Below, piece after piece: positions 26,000 to 35,162 of a DNA stretch of 64,000 bases. The translations under genes and the position numbers were made by a program. Each line of letters opens with the position of its first letter. Positions within the stretch are counted from its first letter, which is position 1. The stretch is from Paracraurococcus lichenis (GTDB lineage Bacteria > Pseudomonadota > Alphaproteobacteria > Acetobacterales > Acetobacteraceae). The DNA lies in NCBI RefSeq assembly GCF_030657435.1, contig NZ_JAUTWS010000003.1, forward strand, positions 124,001 through 188,000, in the 5' to 3' direction. Under the pieces are notes generated by a model. It was given only the letters and a program-made list of their open reading frames with translations. It was not told the DNA's origin and made no database searches.

Positions 26000-26094
26000 G
26001 GAAGGCCGACAAGCGACCCGGGCGAGAACCCGTTACGGCTGCTTCCTTCCGGACCTGACCGGGTTGGCGAGGAGCCCGTCCGCGCCGACCTTCC
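26000..26094 (-). ncRNA. ffs: Signal recognition particle RNA (small bacterial type, 4.5S-like)
   Basis: On the minus strand the conserved apical domain reads GGTCAGGTCCGGAAGGAAGC followed by AGCC, the hallmark of SRP RNA that binds Ffh. The ends pair: GGAAGGTCGGC at the 5' side with GTCGGCCTTCC at the 3' side, an 11-bp helix including G-U pairs. This gives an RNA of about 95 nt, typical of the short bacterial form. The gene lies directly upstream of dnaX, a conserved position in alphaproteobacteria. Exact ends may differ by a few bases. A TGATAT-like -10 lies just upstream near 26105. Confidence 0.93.
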
Positions 26095-26166
26095 GAGGGC
26101 ACCATATCATGCCCCCCCACCCCCAACACAATGGAGGGGGGCGCAACGACCTGGCGAGCCGAGGAG

Positions 26167-26634
26167 TCAGGCCGGCCGCAGCCGGGCGATCAGGGCATCC
26201 GCGCCGAGCGACTCGTCGAGGAGGCCGGCCAGGGTGAGGTCGGTCGTCTCCGGCAGCGGACGCGGCGGCCGGCGCATGTCGAGCTTCAGGACGAGCTTCC
26301 TCGCCCGGCGATGGATCTCGGACAGGTCGAGGCGCTGCGCCATGCCGGGGGTGAAGCGGACCCGCGCCTGGTCGAGGAAGAGGTCGATCTCGTTCCGCCA
26401 CTTGCGGGCCGCAGCATGGTCCGGCCAGGCCACGACCTTCAGGGCATGGAGAAGCGCCTGGAGCAGCAGCGAATTGACCGCATCGACCTGGCTGCTCCCC
26501 ACCGACTCGATCTCCTCGATGACGTTCGCCCAGTCGACGTCGTTCACCCGCTCCCCCGCCGCCACGCGGCGCAGGCGCTCCGCCTGGGCGATGGACCAGG
26601 CCAGGATGTCGCGGTCGTAGAGATCGTCCGGCAT
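26167..26634 (-). CDS. DUF29-family protein
   Basis: A 155-residue, mostly helical cytosolic protein with the DUF29 pattern: DLYDRDILAWSIAQAERLRR, then DWANVIEEIESVGSSQ, LLLQALLHALKVVAWPD, and a later AARKWRNEIDLFLDQ segment. DUF29 proteins are common in cyanobacteria and alphaproteobacteria, often in many copies, and their function is unknown. Some are thought to be part of selfish or mobile-gene baggage, but there is no mobile element here. CGGAGG precedes the ATG at 26634. It diverges from nudC. Confidence 0.85.
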   Translation of the reverse strand: MPDDLYDRDILAWSIAQAERLRRVAAGERVNDVDWANVIEEIESVGSSQVDAVNSLLLQALLHALKVVAWPDHAAARKWRNEIDLFLDQARVRFTPGMAQRLDLSEIHRRARKLVLKLDMRRPPRPLPETTDLTLAGLLDESLGADALIARLRPA

Positions 26635-26725
26635 GGGAACCTCCGTCCGGAACAATAGGGATCCGCCGCCCCGGTTGCCACGCCCGGTTGCCGCGCCGCG
26701 GCCCGCATGGCACGGTCCGCCTCCC

Positions 26726-27655
26726 ATGCTCTCGATCCCCGCCAGCCGGCCCAATGCCTATACAGGCAGCCCCCTCGACCGTGCCGCGCACCGGCGGGAG
26801 GATGCCGACTGGATCGCCGCCATGCTGGCCGATCCGGACACCCTCTTCGCCCCGGTCTGGCGCAGCCGCAGCCTGATGAAGGGCGTCGATGCCGGCACGC
26901 CGGAGGCCGTGCTGCTGACCGGCGCCGCCGCCGAGGCGGTGCGCATGGCGGGCGGGCCTTGGGCCTTCCTCGGCCTCTGGGACGACCGGCCGGTCTTCGC
27001 CGTGGACTGCTCGGAGGCCGCGGACCCGCTGCCGCTGCTGCCGGAGGGGATGGGCACCTTCACCGACCTCCGCGCCGTCGCCGGCCTGCTGCCGGCCGGC
27101 GAGGCGAGCGTCCTCGCCCATGCCCGCGGCCTGATGCACTGGCGGACCAAGCACCGCTTCTGCGGCGTCTGCGGCCATGGCTGCGAGCCGCGCTCGGCGG
27201 GCCATGTCATGGTCTGCACGAACTGCAACGCGCAGCATTTCCCGCGCACCGACCCGGCCGTCATCATGCTGGTGGTGCGCGGCGACCGCTGCCTGCTCGG
27301 CCATTCCACGCGCTTCCCCAATACCACCATGTACTCGACGCTGGCCGGCTTCGTGGAGCCGGGCGAGAGCCTGGAGGAGGCGGTGCGGCGGGAGGTGCTG
27401 GAGGAAGCCGGCGTCGCGGTCGGCGCGGTGCGCTACCACTCCTCCCAGCCCTGGCCCTTCCCCTCCTCGATCATGCTCGGCTTCCATGCCGAGGGGCTGA
27501 CCGAGGCGATCACCATCGACCCGGAGGAGTTGCGCGACGCCCGCTGGTTCAGCCGGGAGCAGTGCCGCGACCCCGCCGCACATGGCTTCGCCCTGCCGCG
27601 GGCGGATTCCATCGCCCGCCGCCTGATCGAGGACTGGCTGGCCCATATCCCATGA
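26726..27655 (+). CDS. nudC: NADH pyrophosphatase (NAD-capped RNA decapping family)
   Basis: A 309-residue NudC-type Nudix hydrolase that cleaves NADH and, in characterised members, removes NAD caps from RNA. Domains in order: an N-terminal alpha/beta part, a zinc ribbon with CGVCGHG and CTNC (near residues 147-173), the Nudix box GFVEPGESLEEAVRREVLEEAG (near 212-233), and the NudC marker SQPWPFPSSIM. The frame is open upstream, but ATG at 26726 gives the usual start. Its stop overlaps the ATG of the lipoprotein gene (ATGA). Confidence 0.94.
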   Translation: MLSIPASRPNAYTGSPLDRAAHRREDADWIAAMLADPDTLFAPVWRSRSLMKGVDAGTPEAVLLTGAAAEAVRMAGGPWAFLGLWDDRPVFAVDCSEAADPLPLLPEGMGTFTDLRAVAGLLPAGEASVLAHARGLMHWRTKHRFCGVCGHGCEPRSAGHVMVCTNCNAQHFPRTDPAVIMLVVRGDRCLLGHSTRFPNTTMYSTLAGFVEPGESLEEAVRREVLEEAGVAVGAVRYHSSQPWPFPSSIMLGFHAEGLTEAITIDPEELRDARWFSREQCRDPAAHGFALPRADSIARRLIEDWLAHIP

Positions 27656-27966
27656 CCCGCCTTCGCCCCCTGCGGCCGCTCGCGCTCGCAGGCCTGCTGG
27701 CCCTCGCCGCCTGCTCGGCCTTCCGTGCCGAAGGGCCGCCCCTCCCGCCCGAGCAGGACACCGCCGAGCACCGCGCCTGCCGGGCGGAGGCGCGCAATTC
27801 GCCGGAGATGAAGGCGGTCGGCCGCGAATTCTACGCCGGCAACCAGGGGAACATCGACCGCGTGACGCGGGAGGAGCAGGTCGCCTTCAACCGCGCCTAT
27901 CGCGACTGCCTGCGGGCCCGCGGACTCGGCATGCCGGGCGGGGTGGAGCCGGTCGTCCGCCGCTGA
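27652..27966 (+). CDS. Small lipoprotein of unknown function
   Basis: A 104-residue protein with a lipoprotein signal: a short basic start (MTRLRPLRPLA), a hydrophobic run and the lipobox LAAC with Cys near residue 21. The mature part is hydrophilic, with two Cys (RACRAEA and YRDCLRARG) that could form a disulfide, and conserved-looking FYAGNQGNIDRVTREEQVAFNRAY. I do not recognise a family. It is translationally coupled to nudC by a four-base overlap, although a functional link is not obvious. It converges with the histidine kinase gene. Confidence 0.65.
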   Translation: MTRLRPLRPLALAGLLALAACSAFRAEGPPLPPEQDTAEHRACRAEARNSPEMKAVGREFYAGNQGNIDRVTREEQVAFNRAYRDCLRARGLGMPGGVEPVVRR

Positions 27967-27976
27967 CCCCCGCGGG

Positions 27977-30160
27977 TCAGGCGGCGCTCCGTTCCGCCAC
28001 CGCGGTCAGTTCCGCCAGGCGGCGCAGCAGCGCCGCGCGCTCATAGGGCTTGGCCAGCACCTCGAAACCCGCGGCGTCGAGCCCCGCGGCGCCGGCATAA
28101 CCGGTCGCCAGCAGCACCGGCAGCCCGGCCCGCAGCCGCCGCGCCGCCTCGGCCAGCTCCATCCCGTTCATGCCGCCCGGCATGACGATGTCGCTGAACA
28201 GCACGTCGACCGGCTCGCCCCGCCGCAGCAGCGCCAGCGCCTCCGGCCCGTCGCCGGCGGCCAGCACGCGGAAGCCGCCCTCCTCCAGCATCTCGACCGC
28301 CACGGCGCGCAGGCGCGCGTCGTCCTCCGCCACCAGCACGGTGGCGCCGGGATGGCCGGGCGTGGCCTCGGTCCAGCCCGGCCCGGCGGGCTCCGGCCGT
28401 GCATCGGCTGCGGGTGTGGCGACGGGCAGGAACAGCCGCACGGTGGTCCCGCAGCCGGGATTGCTCTCGATCGCCACATGCCCGCCGAGCTGGCGGACGA
28501 AGCCGAAGACCTGCGACAGGCCGAGCCCGGTACCCTGGCCGACCGGCTTGGTGGTGAAGAAGGGCTCGAAGGCGCGCTCCCGCACCTCGGGCGGCATGCC
28601 GGTCCCCTCATCCGCCAGCGCGATGGCGACGAAGGGCCCCGGCGCCGCATCCGGGTTGCCGGCGAGATGCGCCGTGTCGAGCTCGACCTGCCGCGTCTCC
28701 AGCCGCACCGTGCCGCCGCGCGGCAGCGCATCCCGCGCATTGATCGCCAGGTTGAGGATCGCGGATTCGAGCTGCGCCGCATCGGCACGGCAGGGCGGCA
28801 GGCCGGGCGCGAGGGCGAGCTCGAGCCGCACGGCCTCGCCGAGCGCGCGCTGCACCAGCGGCGCGAAGCCCTCGACCAAGGCATTGGCATCGACCGCCGT
28901 GGCGTTCAGCGTCTGCCGGCGGGCGAAGGCGAGCAGGCTCTGGTTCAGGCCCGCGCCGCGCCGGACGGCGTCCCGCGCCATGCCGAGCAGCCGGCGGGCG
29001 CGCTCATCGGCCGCCGCGCCCAGGTGCTTCTCCAGCATCTGGACGGTGCCGAGGATGGCCGTGAGCAGGTTGTTGAAGTCGTGCGCCACGCCGCCGGTGA
29101 GCCGCCCCAGCGCCTCCAGCCGCTGGCTCTGCAGCAGATGCGCCTCCGCCTCCTCCCGCCGGGCGATCTCGCCGCGCAGCGTGGCGAGCACCGCCTGCTC
29201 CGACTGCCAGCGACGGATGGCGTTCAGCGTGGCGAAGCTGAGGGCGGCGGCGGCCAGCAGGCAGGGCAGGGCGAGGGCGGCGAGGTCGCGCCACCAGGCC
29301 GCCCGGACCTGACCGAGGTCGAGGGCGACGGTGATGCCGAGCGGGTAGGGCCCGACCCGGCGGAGGGCGACGAAGGCGTCGTCATGCCCGTCCAGCCGGC
29401 CGAGCGCGCCGCCGTCGCCCGCCGGCATCCGCAGGGCCGCGAGTACCGCGGCAGGGTCGGGCGGCGCCACGCCGTCCCGCGCCGGGACCGAGACCAGCGT
29501 CACGCCATCGGCGCGGACCAGGCCGAAGGCGGCGCGGTGCCCGGGATCCATCGCCCGCCAGGCGGTTTCGAAGTAGCTGGCCGTCATGGCGCCGATGACG
29601 GCGCCGTCGAACCGGCCCTCCGGCCCGCGCAGGGCACGGCCGACCACCACGCCGACCTGACCGGAGAGGGGCGAGCGGAGCGGGCGGCCGAAGACCAGCC
29701 CCTGCGCCCCCTGCTGCATGGCCTGGAAATAGTCGCGGCCGGCGACGTTCAGCGGCGGCGTGGGCCAGCCGAGGCTGATCGCGACGGTCTCGCCATCGGG
29801 CCGCAGGAAGTGCAGCGCGATGATCTGCGCGATCTCCTCGTCGAGGGCCCGCAGCCAGGCATGGTGCGCCGCGGCCTCCGCCTCGACCTCGGCCCAGGAC
29901 CGGCCGCGGATGCGGTCCTCCATGCGGTCGAGGACCAAGGAATTCGTCTCGACCACCTTCAGCGCATGCTCGCGGGCGATGGCGGAGAGGCGGTCGGCCT
30001 CGGCCGCGGCGGCGGCCATCATCTGGCCATGGCGGTACCAGCCGCCGGCGGCGAGGAACAGGAGCGGCACAAGCAGCGAGGCGACCAGCATGAAGCGCAG
30101 CGACCGCGGCAGCTTCCGCCCGGGCGAGCCCCGCCTGTCACTGCCGCCGCCGCGCATCAT
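27977..30160 (-). CDS. Membrane hybrid histidine kinase with PDC-type sensor and C-terminal receiver
   Basis: A 727-residue sensor. A membrane helix (about 22-43), a periplasmic region of about 245 residues with the PDC/Cache pattern (DRMEDRIRG, GRDYFQAMQQGAQGLVFGRPLRS), and a second helix (about 288-312) precede the kinase. The HisKA box is GGVAHDFNNLLTAILG with the phospho-His near residue 362. The ATPase domain has the N-box NLAINARDALPRGG, DEGTGMPPEV and GTGLGLSQVFGFV. The receiver ends the protein with SDIVMPGGMNG carrying the phospho-Asp. The receiver needs an Hpt or response-regulator partner, and none is adjacent. The signal is unknown. Start ATG at 30160 or 30157. Confidence 0.88.
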   Translation of the reverse strand: MMRGGGSDRRGSPGRKLPRSLRFMLVASLLVPLLFLAAGGWYRHGQMMAAAAAEADRLSAIAREHALKVVETNSLVLDRMEDRIRGRSWAEVEAEAAAHHAWLRALDEEIAQIIALHFLRPDGETVAISLGWPTPPLNVAGRDYFQAMQQGAQGLVFGRPLRSPLSGQVGVVVGRALRGPEGRFDGAVIGAMTASYFETAWRAMDPGHRAAFGLVRADGVTLVSVPARDGVAPPDPAAVLAALRMPAGDGGALGRLDGHDDAFVALRRVGPYPLGITVALDLGQVRAAWWRDLAALALPCLLAAAALSFATLNAIRRWQSEQAVLATLRGEIARREEAEAHLLQSQRLEALGRLTGGVAHDFNNLLTAILGTVQMLEKHLGAAADERARRLLGMARDAVRRGAGLNQSLLAFARRQTLNATAVDANALVEGFAPLVQRALGEAVRLELALAPGLPPCRADAAQLESAILNLAINARDALPRGGTVRLETRQVELDTAHLAGNPDAAPGPFVAIALADEGTGMPPEVRERAFEPFFTTKPVGQGTGLGLSQVFGFVRQLGGHVAIESNPGCGTTVRLFLPVATPAADARPEPAGPGWTEATPGHPGATVLVAEDDARLRAVAVEMLEEGGFRVLAAGDGPEALALLRRGEPVDVLFSDIVMPGGMNGMELAEAARRLRAGLPVLLATGYAGAAGLDAAGFEVLAKPYERAALLRRLAELTAVAERSAA

Positions 30161-30225
30161 GCCTGCATCTCGGACCCTCAGGGGCCGAGCGGCAGCCTAG
30201 TCAGGCCGTCGTGCTTATACAATGA

Positions 30226-30254
30226 CAACAAAGCCGCGCGGTGCCTCCGCGCGG
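30226..30254 (-). terminator. Intrinsic terminator after polA
   Basis: On the minus strand the stem CCGCGCGG, loop AGGCA and stem CCGCGCGG lie one base after the polA stop and are followed by CTTTGTTG. The GC-rich stem plus T-rich tail fits a factor-independent terminator. Confidence 0.6.
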
Positions 30255-30255
30255 G

Positions 30256-33186
30256 TCAATGCGCCTCCGCCCAGCTCCGTCCGGTGCCGACCTCGACGGC
30301 CAGCGGGACGCGCAGCGTCACCACGCCCTCCATGACCTCGCGCACGAGCCGGCCGGTCGGCTCCACCTCGGCCTCCGGCACCTCGAAGACCAGTTCGTCA
30401 TGCACCTGCAGCAGCATGCGGGCGCGCAGCCCGGCATCCCCGAGCGCCCGCGGCAGGCGGACCATGGCGCGCTTGATCACTTCAGCCGCGCCGCCCTGGA
30501 AGGGGGCGTTGATGGCGGCGCGCTCGGCGCCGGCGCGGCGGACCATGTCCTTGGCGCCGATATCGGGGACCCAGAGCCGGCGGCCGAAGGAGGTGGAGAC
30601 ATAGCCCTGCAGCCGCGCCTCCTCCTTCAGCCGCTCCATGGCGTCGCGGATGCCGGGATACTGCGCGAAATAGGCATCGATGATGCCCTTGCCCTCGGCC
30701 GGGGAGATGCCGAGGCGGCCGGCGAGGCCGAAGGCCGACATGCCGTAGATGATGCCGAAATTGATGGTCTTGGCGCGCCGCCGCGCCTCCCGGTCCACCG
30801 CATCGGGGGGGAGGTGGAAGATGTCGGCCGCCGTCCGGGCATGGATGTCCTGGCCCTTCTTGAAGGCGTCGCGCAGTGCCGGGACATCGGCGAGGTGGGC
30901 CAGCAGCCGCAGCTCGATCTGGCTGTAGTCGGCCGACATCAGGACATGGCCCGGCTCGGCGACGAAGGCCTGGCGGATGCGCTGGCCCTCCGCCGTCCGC
31001 ACCGGGATGTTTTGCAGGTTCGGCTCCGTGGAGGAGAGGCGGCCGGTCGAGGCCACCGCCATGGCAAAATCCGTGTGCACGCGGCCGTCGCGCGGGTCGA
31101 TCGCCGCCTGCAGCCCGTCCACATAGGTGGATTTCAGCTTCTGCAACTGCCGCCAGTCGAGCACGGTGCGGGCCAGCGCGGCGCCGGAATTGCTGCCCGA
31201 GGCCGCGACCTCCTCCAGCACGCTCGCATCCGTGCCCCAGGCGCCGGTCGCCTTGCTGCGCCGGCCGCCCGGCAGCTTCATCTCGTCGAACAGGATCTCC
31301 CCGAGCTGCTTCGGCGAGCCCACGTTGAAGGGGCGGCCGGCAAGCTGGTGGATCTCCTGCTCGAGCTGCGCCATGCGCTGCGAGAAATCCTCGCCGATGC
31401 GGGCGAGCTCGGCGCCATCGACCTTGATGCCGGCGATCTCCATGTCGCGCAGCACTCCGACCATGCGCCGCTCGACCTGCTCGTAGAGGGCGAGCGCGCC
31501 TTCCTCCCGCAGCCGCGGCTTCAGGATGTGCCAGAGGCGGAGCGTGACGTCCGCATCCTCCGCGGCATAGGCGGTCGCCTTCTCCAGCGGCACCTTGTCG
31601 AAGGTGACGCGGGCGCGGCCGGTGCCCGTCACCTCGTCGAAGGGGATGGGCTTGTGGCCGAGATGCAGGACCGAAAGCTCGTCCATGCCGTGCCCGTGCC
31701 GCCCCGCCTCCATGGCGTAGGAGATCATCATGGTATCGTCGATCGGCGCGACGGCGATGCCGCCATTCTCCGGGCGGCAGAAGACCTCGAGGTCGTATTT
31801 CGCGTTCTGCAGCACCTTGAGGACGGAGCGGTCGGTCAGCAGCGGCCGCAGCGCCTCGATCGCCTGCTCGAAGGGGATCTGCGGCGGCGCCTCGGGCGCC
31901 TTCTCCGCCAGCATGTCCGATTGCGCCGCGCCGGTCGCGACGTGCCGCAGCGGGATGTAGCAGGCGCGGCCCGGGGCGGTGGACAGGCAGATGCCGACGA
32001 GGTTGGCGCGCAGCGCGTTCAGGCTGTCGGTCTCGGTATCCAGCCCGACCAGGCCGGCGGCCTCGGCCTCGGCGATCCAGGCCTGCAGCGCCTCAAGGGT
32101 CGTGACCGTCTCGTAGCCGCCGAAGGGCGCGCTGCCGGGATCGGCCTTCGGCGTGACGGCCTGCGCAGCGGCATGCGCGGCGACGGCGCTGTTGCGCGCC
32201 CGCGTGCCGGCATCGCCCGCGGCGTCGCCCAGGCCCATGCGGGCGAGGACGCTCCGGAACCCCTGGACCTCGAGGAACTTCTTCAGCGTCGCCGGCTCGG
32301 GCGGCTTCACCGCGAGCGCCTCGATCGGCGCGGTCAGCGGCGCGGCATCGTCCAGCTTGACCAGCGTCCTCGAGATGCGCGCCTTCTCGGCATTCTCGAC
32401 CAGCGCCTCGCGGCGCTTGGGCTGCTTGATCTTCGGCGCGTTCGCCAGCAGCGTCTCGAGGTCGCCATATTCGGTGATGAGCTGCGCCGCGGTCTTGATG
32501 CCGATGCCGGGCACGCCGGGGACGTTGTCCGTGGGGTCGCCGGCCAGTGCCTGGACGTCCACCACCTTCGCGGGCGGCACGCCGAATTTCTCGACGACCT
32601 CGGCCTCGCGGATCGGCTTCTGCTTGATCGGGTCCAGCATCTGCACGCCGGGGCGCACGAGCTGCATCAGGTCCTTGTCGGAGGAGACGATGGTGACCTC
32701 GCCGCCCTCCTCCACGAAGCGCTTCGCATAGGCGGCGATCATGTCGTCCGCCTCGAAGCCCTCGCGCTCGACGCAGGCGACGCCGAAGGCCTCGGTCGCC
32801 TCGCGGATGAGCGCGAATTGCGGGACGAGTTCCGGCGGCGGGTCCGGCCGGTGCGCCTTGTAGTCGGGGTAGAGGTCGCTGCGGAAGGTGACGCGCCCGG
32901 CATCGAAGACCACGGCCAGGTGGCTGCCGCGATGGTCCATCAGGAAGCGCGAGAGCATCTGGGTGAAGCCGAAGACGGCGTTCACCGGCGTGCCGTCCGG
33001 CCGCGTCATCGGCGGCAGGGCGTGGAAGGCGCGGAAGATGTAGCCCGAGCCATCCACCAGGACGAGGTGCCTCGCCCCCGGCGGGGTGACGGGCACCGCC
33101 TCGGCCGAGGCCGCGGCGCCGGCGAGGGCGGTACTGCGCGCGCGGCCCGCCTCCGGGGTGGCGGCCTCCTCAGTGATGGCCGTCAT
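30256..33186 (-). CDS. polA: DNA polymerase I with 5'-3' and 3'-5' exonuclease
   Basis: A 976-residue Pol I for Okazaki fragment maturation and repair. An N-terminal extension of about 40 residues precedes the 5'-nuclease domain (LVLVDGSGYIFRAFHALPP, SSDKDLMQLV, GVPGIGIKTA). The proofreading domain is intact: LDTETDSL (Exo I), LQNAKYDLEVF (Exo II) and YAAEDADVTLRLW (Exo III). The polymerase has motif A DYSQIELRLLAHL, the O-helix RRAKTINFGIIYGMS and motif C QVHDELVFEV. All catalytic Asp/Glu are present. It overlaps the preceding zinc-finger gene by 17 bases and is followed by a terminator. Confidence 0.96.
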   Translation of the reverse strand: MTAITEEAATPEAGRARSTALAGAAASAEAVPVTPPGARHLVLVDGSGYIFRAFHALPPMTRPDGTPVNAVFGFTQMLSRFLMDHRGSHLAVVFDAGRVTFRSDLYPDYKAHRPDPPPELVPQFALIREATEAFGVACVEREGFEADDMIAAYAKRFVEEGGEVTIVSSDKDLMQLVRPGVQMLDPIKQKPIREAEVVEKFGVPPAKVVDVQALAGDPTDNVPGVPGIGIKTAAQLITEYGDLETLLANAPKIKQPKRREALVENAEKARISRTLVKLDDAAPLTAPIEALAVKPPEPATLKKFLEVQGFRSVLARMGLGDAAGDAGTRARNSAVAAHAAAQAVTPKADPGSAPFGGYETVTTLEALQAWIAEAEAAGLVGLDTETDSLNALRANLVGICLSTAPGRACYIPLRHVATGAAQSDMLAEKAPEAPPQIPFEQAIEALRPLLTDRSVLKVLQNAKYDLEVFCRPENGGIAVAPIDDTMMISYAMEAGRHGHGMDELSVLHLGHKPIPFDEVTGTGRARVTFDKVPLEKATAYAAEDADVTLRLWHILKPRLREEGALALYEQVERRMVGVLRDMEIAGIKVDGAELARIGEDFSQRMAQLEQEIHQLAGRPFNVGSPKQLGEILFDEMKLPGGRRSKATGAWGTDASVLEEVAASGSNSGAALARTVLDWRQLQKLKSTYVDGLQAAIDPRDGRVHTDFAMAVASTGRLSSTEPNLQNIPVRTAEGQRIRQAFVAEPGHVLMSADYSQIELRLLAHLADVPALRDAFKKGQDIHARTAADIFHLPPDAVDREARRRAKTINFGIIYGMSAFGLAGRLGISPAEGKGIIDAYFAQYPGIRDAMERLKEEARLQGYVSTSFGRRLWVPDIGAKDMVRRAGAERAAINAPFQGGAAEVIKRAMVRLPRALGDAGLRARMLLQVHDELVFEVPEAEVEPTGRLVREVMEGVVTLRVPLAVEVGTGRSWAEAH

Positions 33187-33406
33187 CCCCCGCGCCGGGC
33201 TTCAGCACATAGGTGATGGAGCAATAGGGGCAGGTCACCTGGTCGGGGCCGATGGGCAGGCGCAGCCAGATCCGCGGATGGCCGAGGCCGCCGACGCCGA
33301 CCTCGCCGTCGCAGGGCACGCTGCGGCTCTCGACCTCGATCTTCTGCTCCGGGGTGACACCCGGAACGAGCGTCGGCGCATAGCCGGTGATCTTGCCGTC
33401 GCGCAT
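33170..33406 (-). CDS. Small zinc-finger protein (zf-CHCC-like)
   Basis: A 78-residue protein with VPCDGEVGVGGLGHPRIWL followed by VTCPYCSITYVLKPG. The Cys, His and CPYC set matches the zf-CHCC family, which includes an NDUFS6-like mitochondrial complex I accessory domain and many short alphaproteobacterial proteins. A C-terminal DDGHH may add a metal ligand. ATG at 33406 has GACGAGGA upstream; a TTG at 33427 is also in frame. The end of the gene overlaps the start of polA by 17 bases in another frame, so the two are co-transcribed. Confidence 0.8.
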   Translation of the reverse strand: MRDGKITGYAPTLVPGVTPEQKIEVESRSVPCDGEVGVGGLGHPRIWLRLPIGPDQVTCPYCSITYVLKPGAGDDGHH

Positions 33407-33567
33407 CGGGCGGTCCTCGTCTCGCAAAGCCTCGGGTCGGCGCCAACATAGTCGCGGGAGGCTCCACCGGCCAGCCTTCCGGGGAATGGCCGGCCGCCGC
33501 CGGCCATTTCCTGGCAGGCCTGGCGCGCCAGGATGCCGCCCGACGCAAAGGACCGGATGGCGTTCGC

Positions 33568-34626
33568 GTGAGTCCCACCCTGTTCCGACGCCTCCGGCGC
33601 CTGTTCCTCCTGGGGGCGCCGCTGCTGGCCCTGCTGACCGCCGCCTGCACCCCGGTGCTGATCCCAGCCGGGCCGCCGGTCACCACCCCGGCGGTCGCCG
33701 GCGATGCCCTGGTCATGCGGGACGGCGCCCGGCTGCCGCTGCGGCGCTGGCTGCCGGAGGGACCGCCGCGCGCCATCCTGCTCGGCCTGCACGGCTTCAA
33801 CGACGCCGCCCGCAACTTCATGGAGGAGGCGGCGCCCGCCTTCACCGCGGCCGGCGTCGCCGTCTATGCCTATGACCAGCGCGGCTTCGGCGCGGCGCCG
33901 CATCCCGGCATCTTCGCCGGCGGGCCAAGCCTCGCGGCCGACGCATCGGAGGCGGCGCGGCTGATCCGGGCGCGGCATCCCGGCGTGCCGCTGGTCCTGC
34001 TGGGGGAGAGCATGGGCGGGGCGGTCCTGGTGCTGTCCGCGACCTCGGCCGACCCGCCGCCGGCCGATGGCTACATCCTGATGGCGCCGGCCTTCTGGGG
34101 GCGGGAGGACATGCCGCCCGTCATGCGCTGGGGCCTTTGGCTCGCCAGCCGGACCATCCCGCTGGTCGGCTTCCCCGGCACCGCCGGCGGCATCGTGGCG
34201 TCCGACAACGAGGAGGCGCTGCGCCGCTGGGGGCGCGACCCGCTGACCATCAAGATCACCCGGGTCGATGCCGCGAGCGGCCTGGTGGACCTGATGGATG
34301 CCGCGGTCGCCGAGGTGCCGGAGTGCTGCCGCACCGCGCTGCATCCCGGGGCGGCGCCGGTGCTGGTCCTCCTCGGCGCCAAGGACAGGATCATCCCGAC
34401 GCGCGTCGCCCGCCGGGTTGTGCGCGGCATGCGCGACGACCAGCAGGAGAGCGTCGCCTATTACGAGGAGGGCTGGCACCTGCTGCTGCGCGACCACCAG
34501 CGGGCGGTGGTGGCACGGGACATCCTGGCCTGGATGGCGGCGCCGGCTGCGCCGCTGCCCTCCGGCGCCGACCTCGCGGCGCGGGACTGGCTGGCGAAGG
34601 AGGAGGCGAAGGCCGCGGGACGGTGA
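33568..34626 (+). CDS. Lipoprotein alpha/beta hydrolase, monoacylglycerol lipase-like
   Basis: A 352-residue serine hydrolase anchored by a lipoprotein signal (hydrophobic run and LTAAC, Cys near residue 28). The catalytic set is readable: ILLGLHGFNDAARNF (oxyanion loop), GESMGGAVLVLSA with the nucleophile Ser, LLGAKDRIIP with Asp and EEGWHLLLRD with His. The family (Hydrolase_4/S33) includes lysophospholipases and monoacylglycerol lipases. The GTG start at 33568 gives the signal. It is divergent from the zinc-finger/polA operon and is followed by tspO, whose upstream frame overlaps its stop. Confidence 0.82.
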   Translation: MSPTLFRRLRRLFLLGAPLLALLTAACTPVLIPAGPPVTTPAVAGDALVMRDGARLPLRRWLPEGPPRAILLGLHGFNDAARNFMEEAAPAFTAAGVAVYAYDQRGFGAAPHPGIFAGGPSLAADASEAARLIRARHPGVPLVLLGESMGGAVLVLSATSADPPPADGYILMAPAFWGREDMPPVMRWGLWLASRTIPLVGFPGTAGGIVASDNEEALRRWGRDPLTIKITRVDAASGLVDLMDAAVAEVPECCRTALHPGAAPVLVLLGAKDRIIPTRVARRVVRGMRDDQQESVAYYEEGWHLLLRDHQRAVVARDILAWMAAPAAPLPSGADLAARDWLAKEEAKAAGR

Positions 34627-34673
34627 GCGGCCCTACCCTCGACACCGGCGCGCGCGCGGACCATCTGCGCCGC

Positions 34674-35162
34674 ATGGACATCCCCCTGACCCTCGGGCTG
34701 ATCGGCTTCCTCGCCTGCTGCTACCTCGCGGCGTCGACCGGCGCCTTCTTCCGGCCGGGGCCCTGGTACGAGGGGCTGGCCAAGCCCGCCTGGAACCCGC
34801 CGAACTGGCTGTTCCCGATCGCCTGGGCGGTCCTCTACACCATGATGGCCGTCGCCGTCTGGCTGGTCTGGCGGGAGGCCGGCTTCGCCGGCGCGGGCCT
34901 CGCGCTCGGCCTGTGGTTCCTCCAGTTGGCGCTCAACGCCGCCTGGTCCTGGCTCTTCTTCGGGCTGAAGCGGATGGACCTGGCGCTCGCCGAACTCTGC
35001 GCGCTGTGGCTGGCGATCCTGGCGACCATCGTCACCTTCGCGGCCGTCAGCCCGCTCGCGGCCTGGCTGCTGGCGCCCTACCTCGCCTGGGTCAGCTTCG
35101 CCGGGGTGCTGAACGCGAAGCTGCTGCAGTTGAACCGGGCGCGGGTGCTGGCGCGGGGCTGA
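34674..35162 (+). CDS. tspO: TspO/MBR-family membrane protein
   Basis: A 162-residue integral membrane protein with five helices. Family hallmarks are FFRPGPWYEGLAKPAWNPPNWLFPIAWAVLYTMM near the N-terminus and the Trp-rich LNAAWSWLFFGLKR in the middle. TspO binds porphyrins in bacteria and regulates pigment genes in Rhodobacter. ATG at 34674 gives a typical N-terminus; a GTG at 34623 in the same frame overlaps the hydrolase stop and would add 17 residues. It abuts the xerC stop with no gap (TGATCA). The link to the carotenoid genes at 58.6 kb is speculative. Confidence 0.88.
   Translation: MDIPLTLGLIGFLACCYLAASTGAFFRPGPWYEGLAKPAWNPPNWLFPIAWAVLYTMMAVAVWLVWREAGFAGAGLALGLWFLQLALNAAWSWLFFGLKRMDLALAELCALWLAILATIVTFAAVSPLAAWLLAPYLAWVSFAGVLNAKLLQLNRARVLARG

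Noticed and set aside
26101..26166. C-run/G-run region between the SRP RNA and the DUF29 gene as a coding or regulatory element
   Set aside because: The runs of C and G can pair weakly and may help end the DUF29 transcript, but there is no T-run, so no terminator is called.
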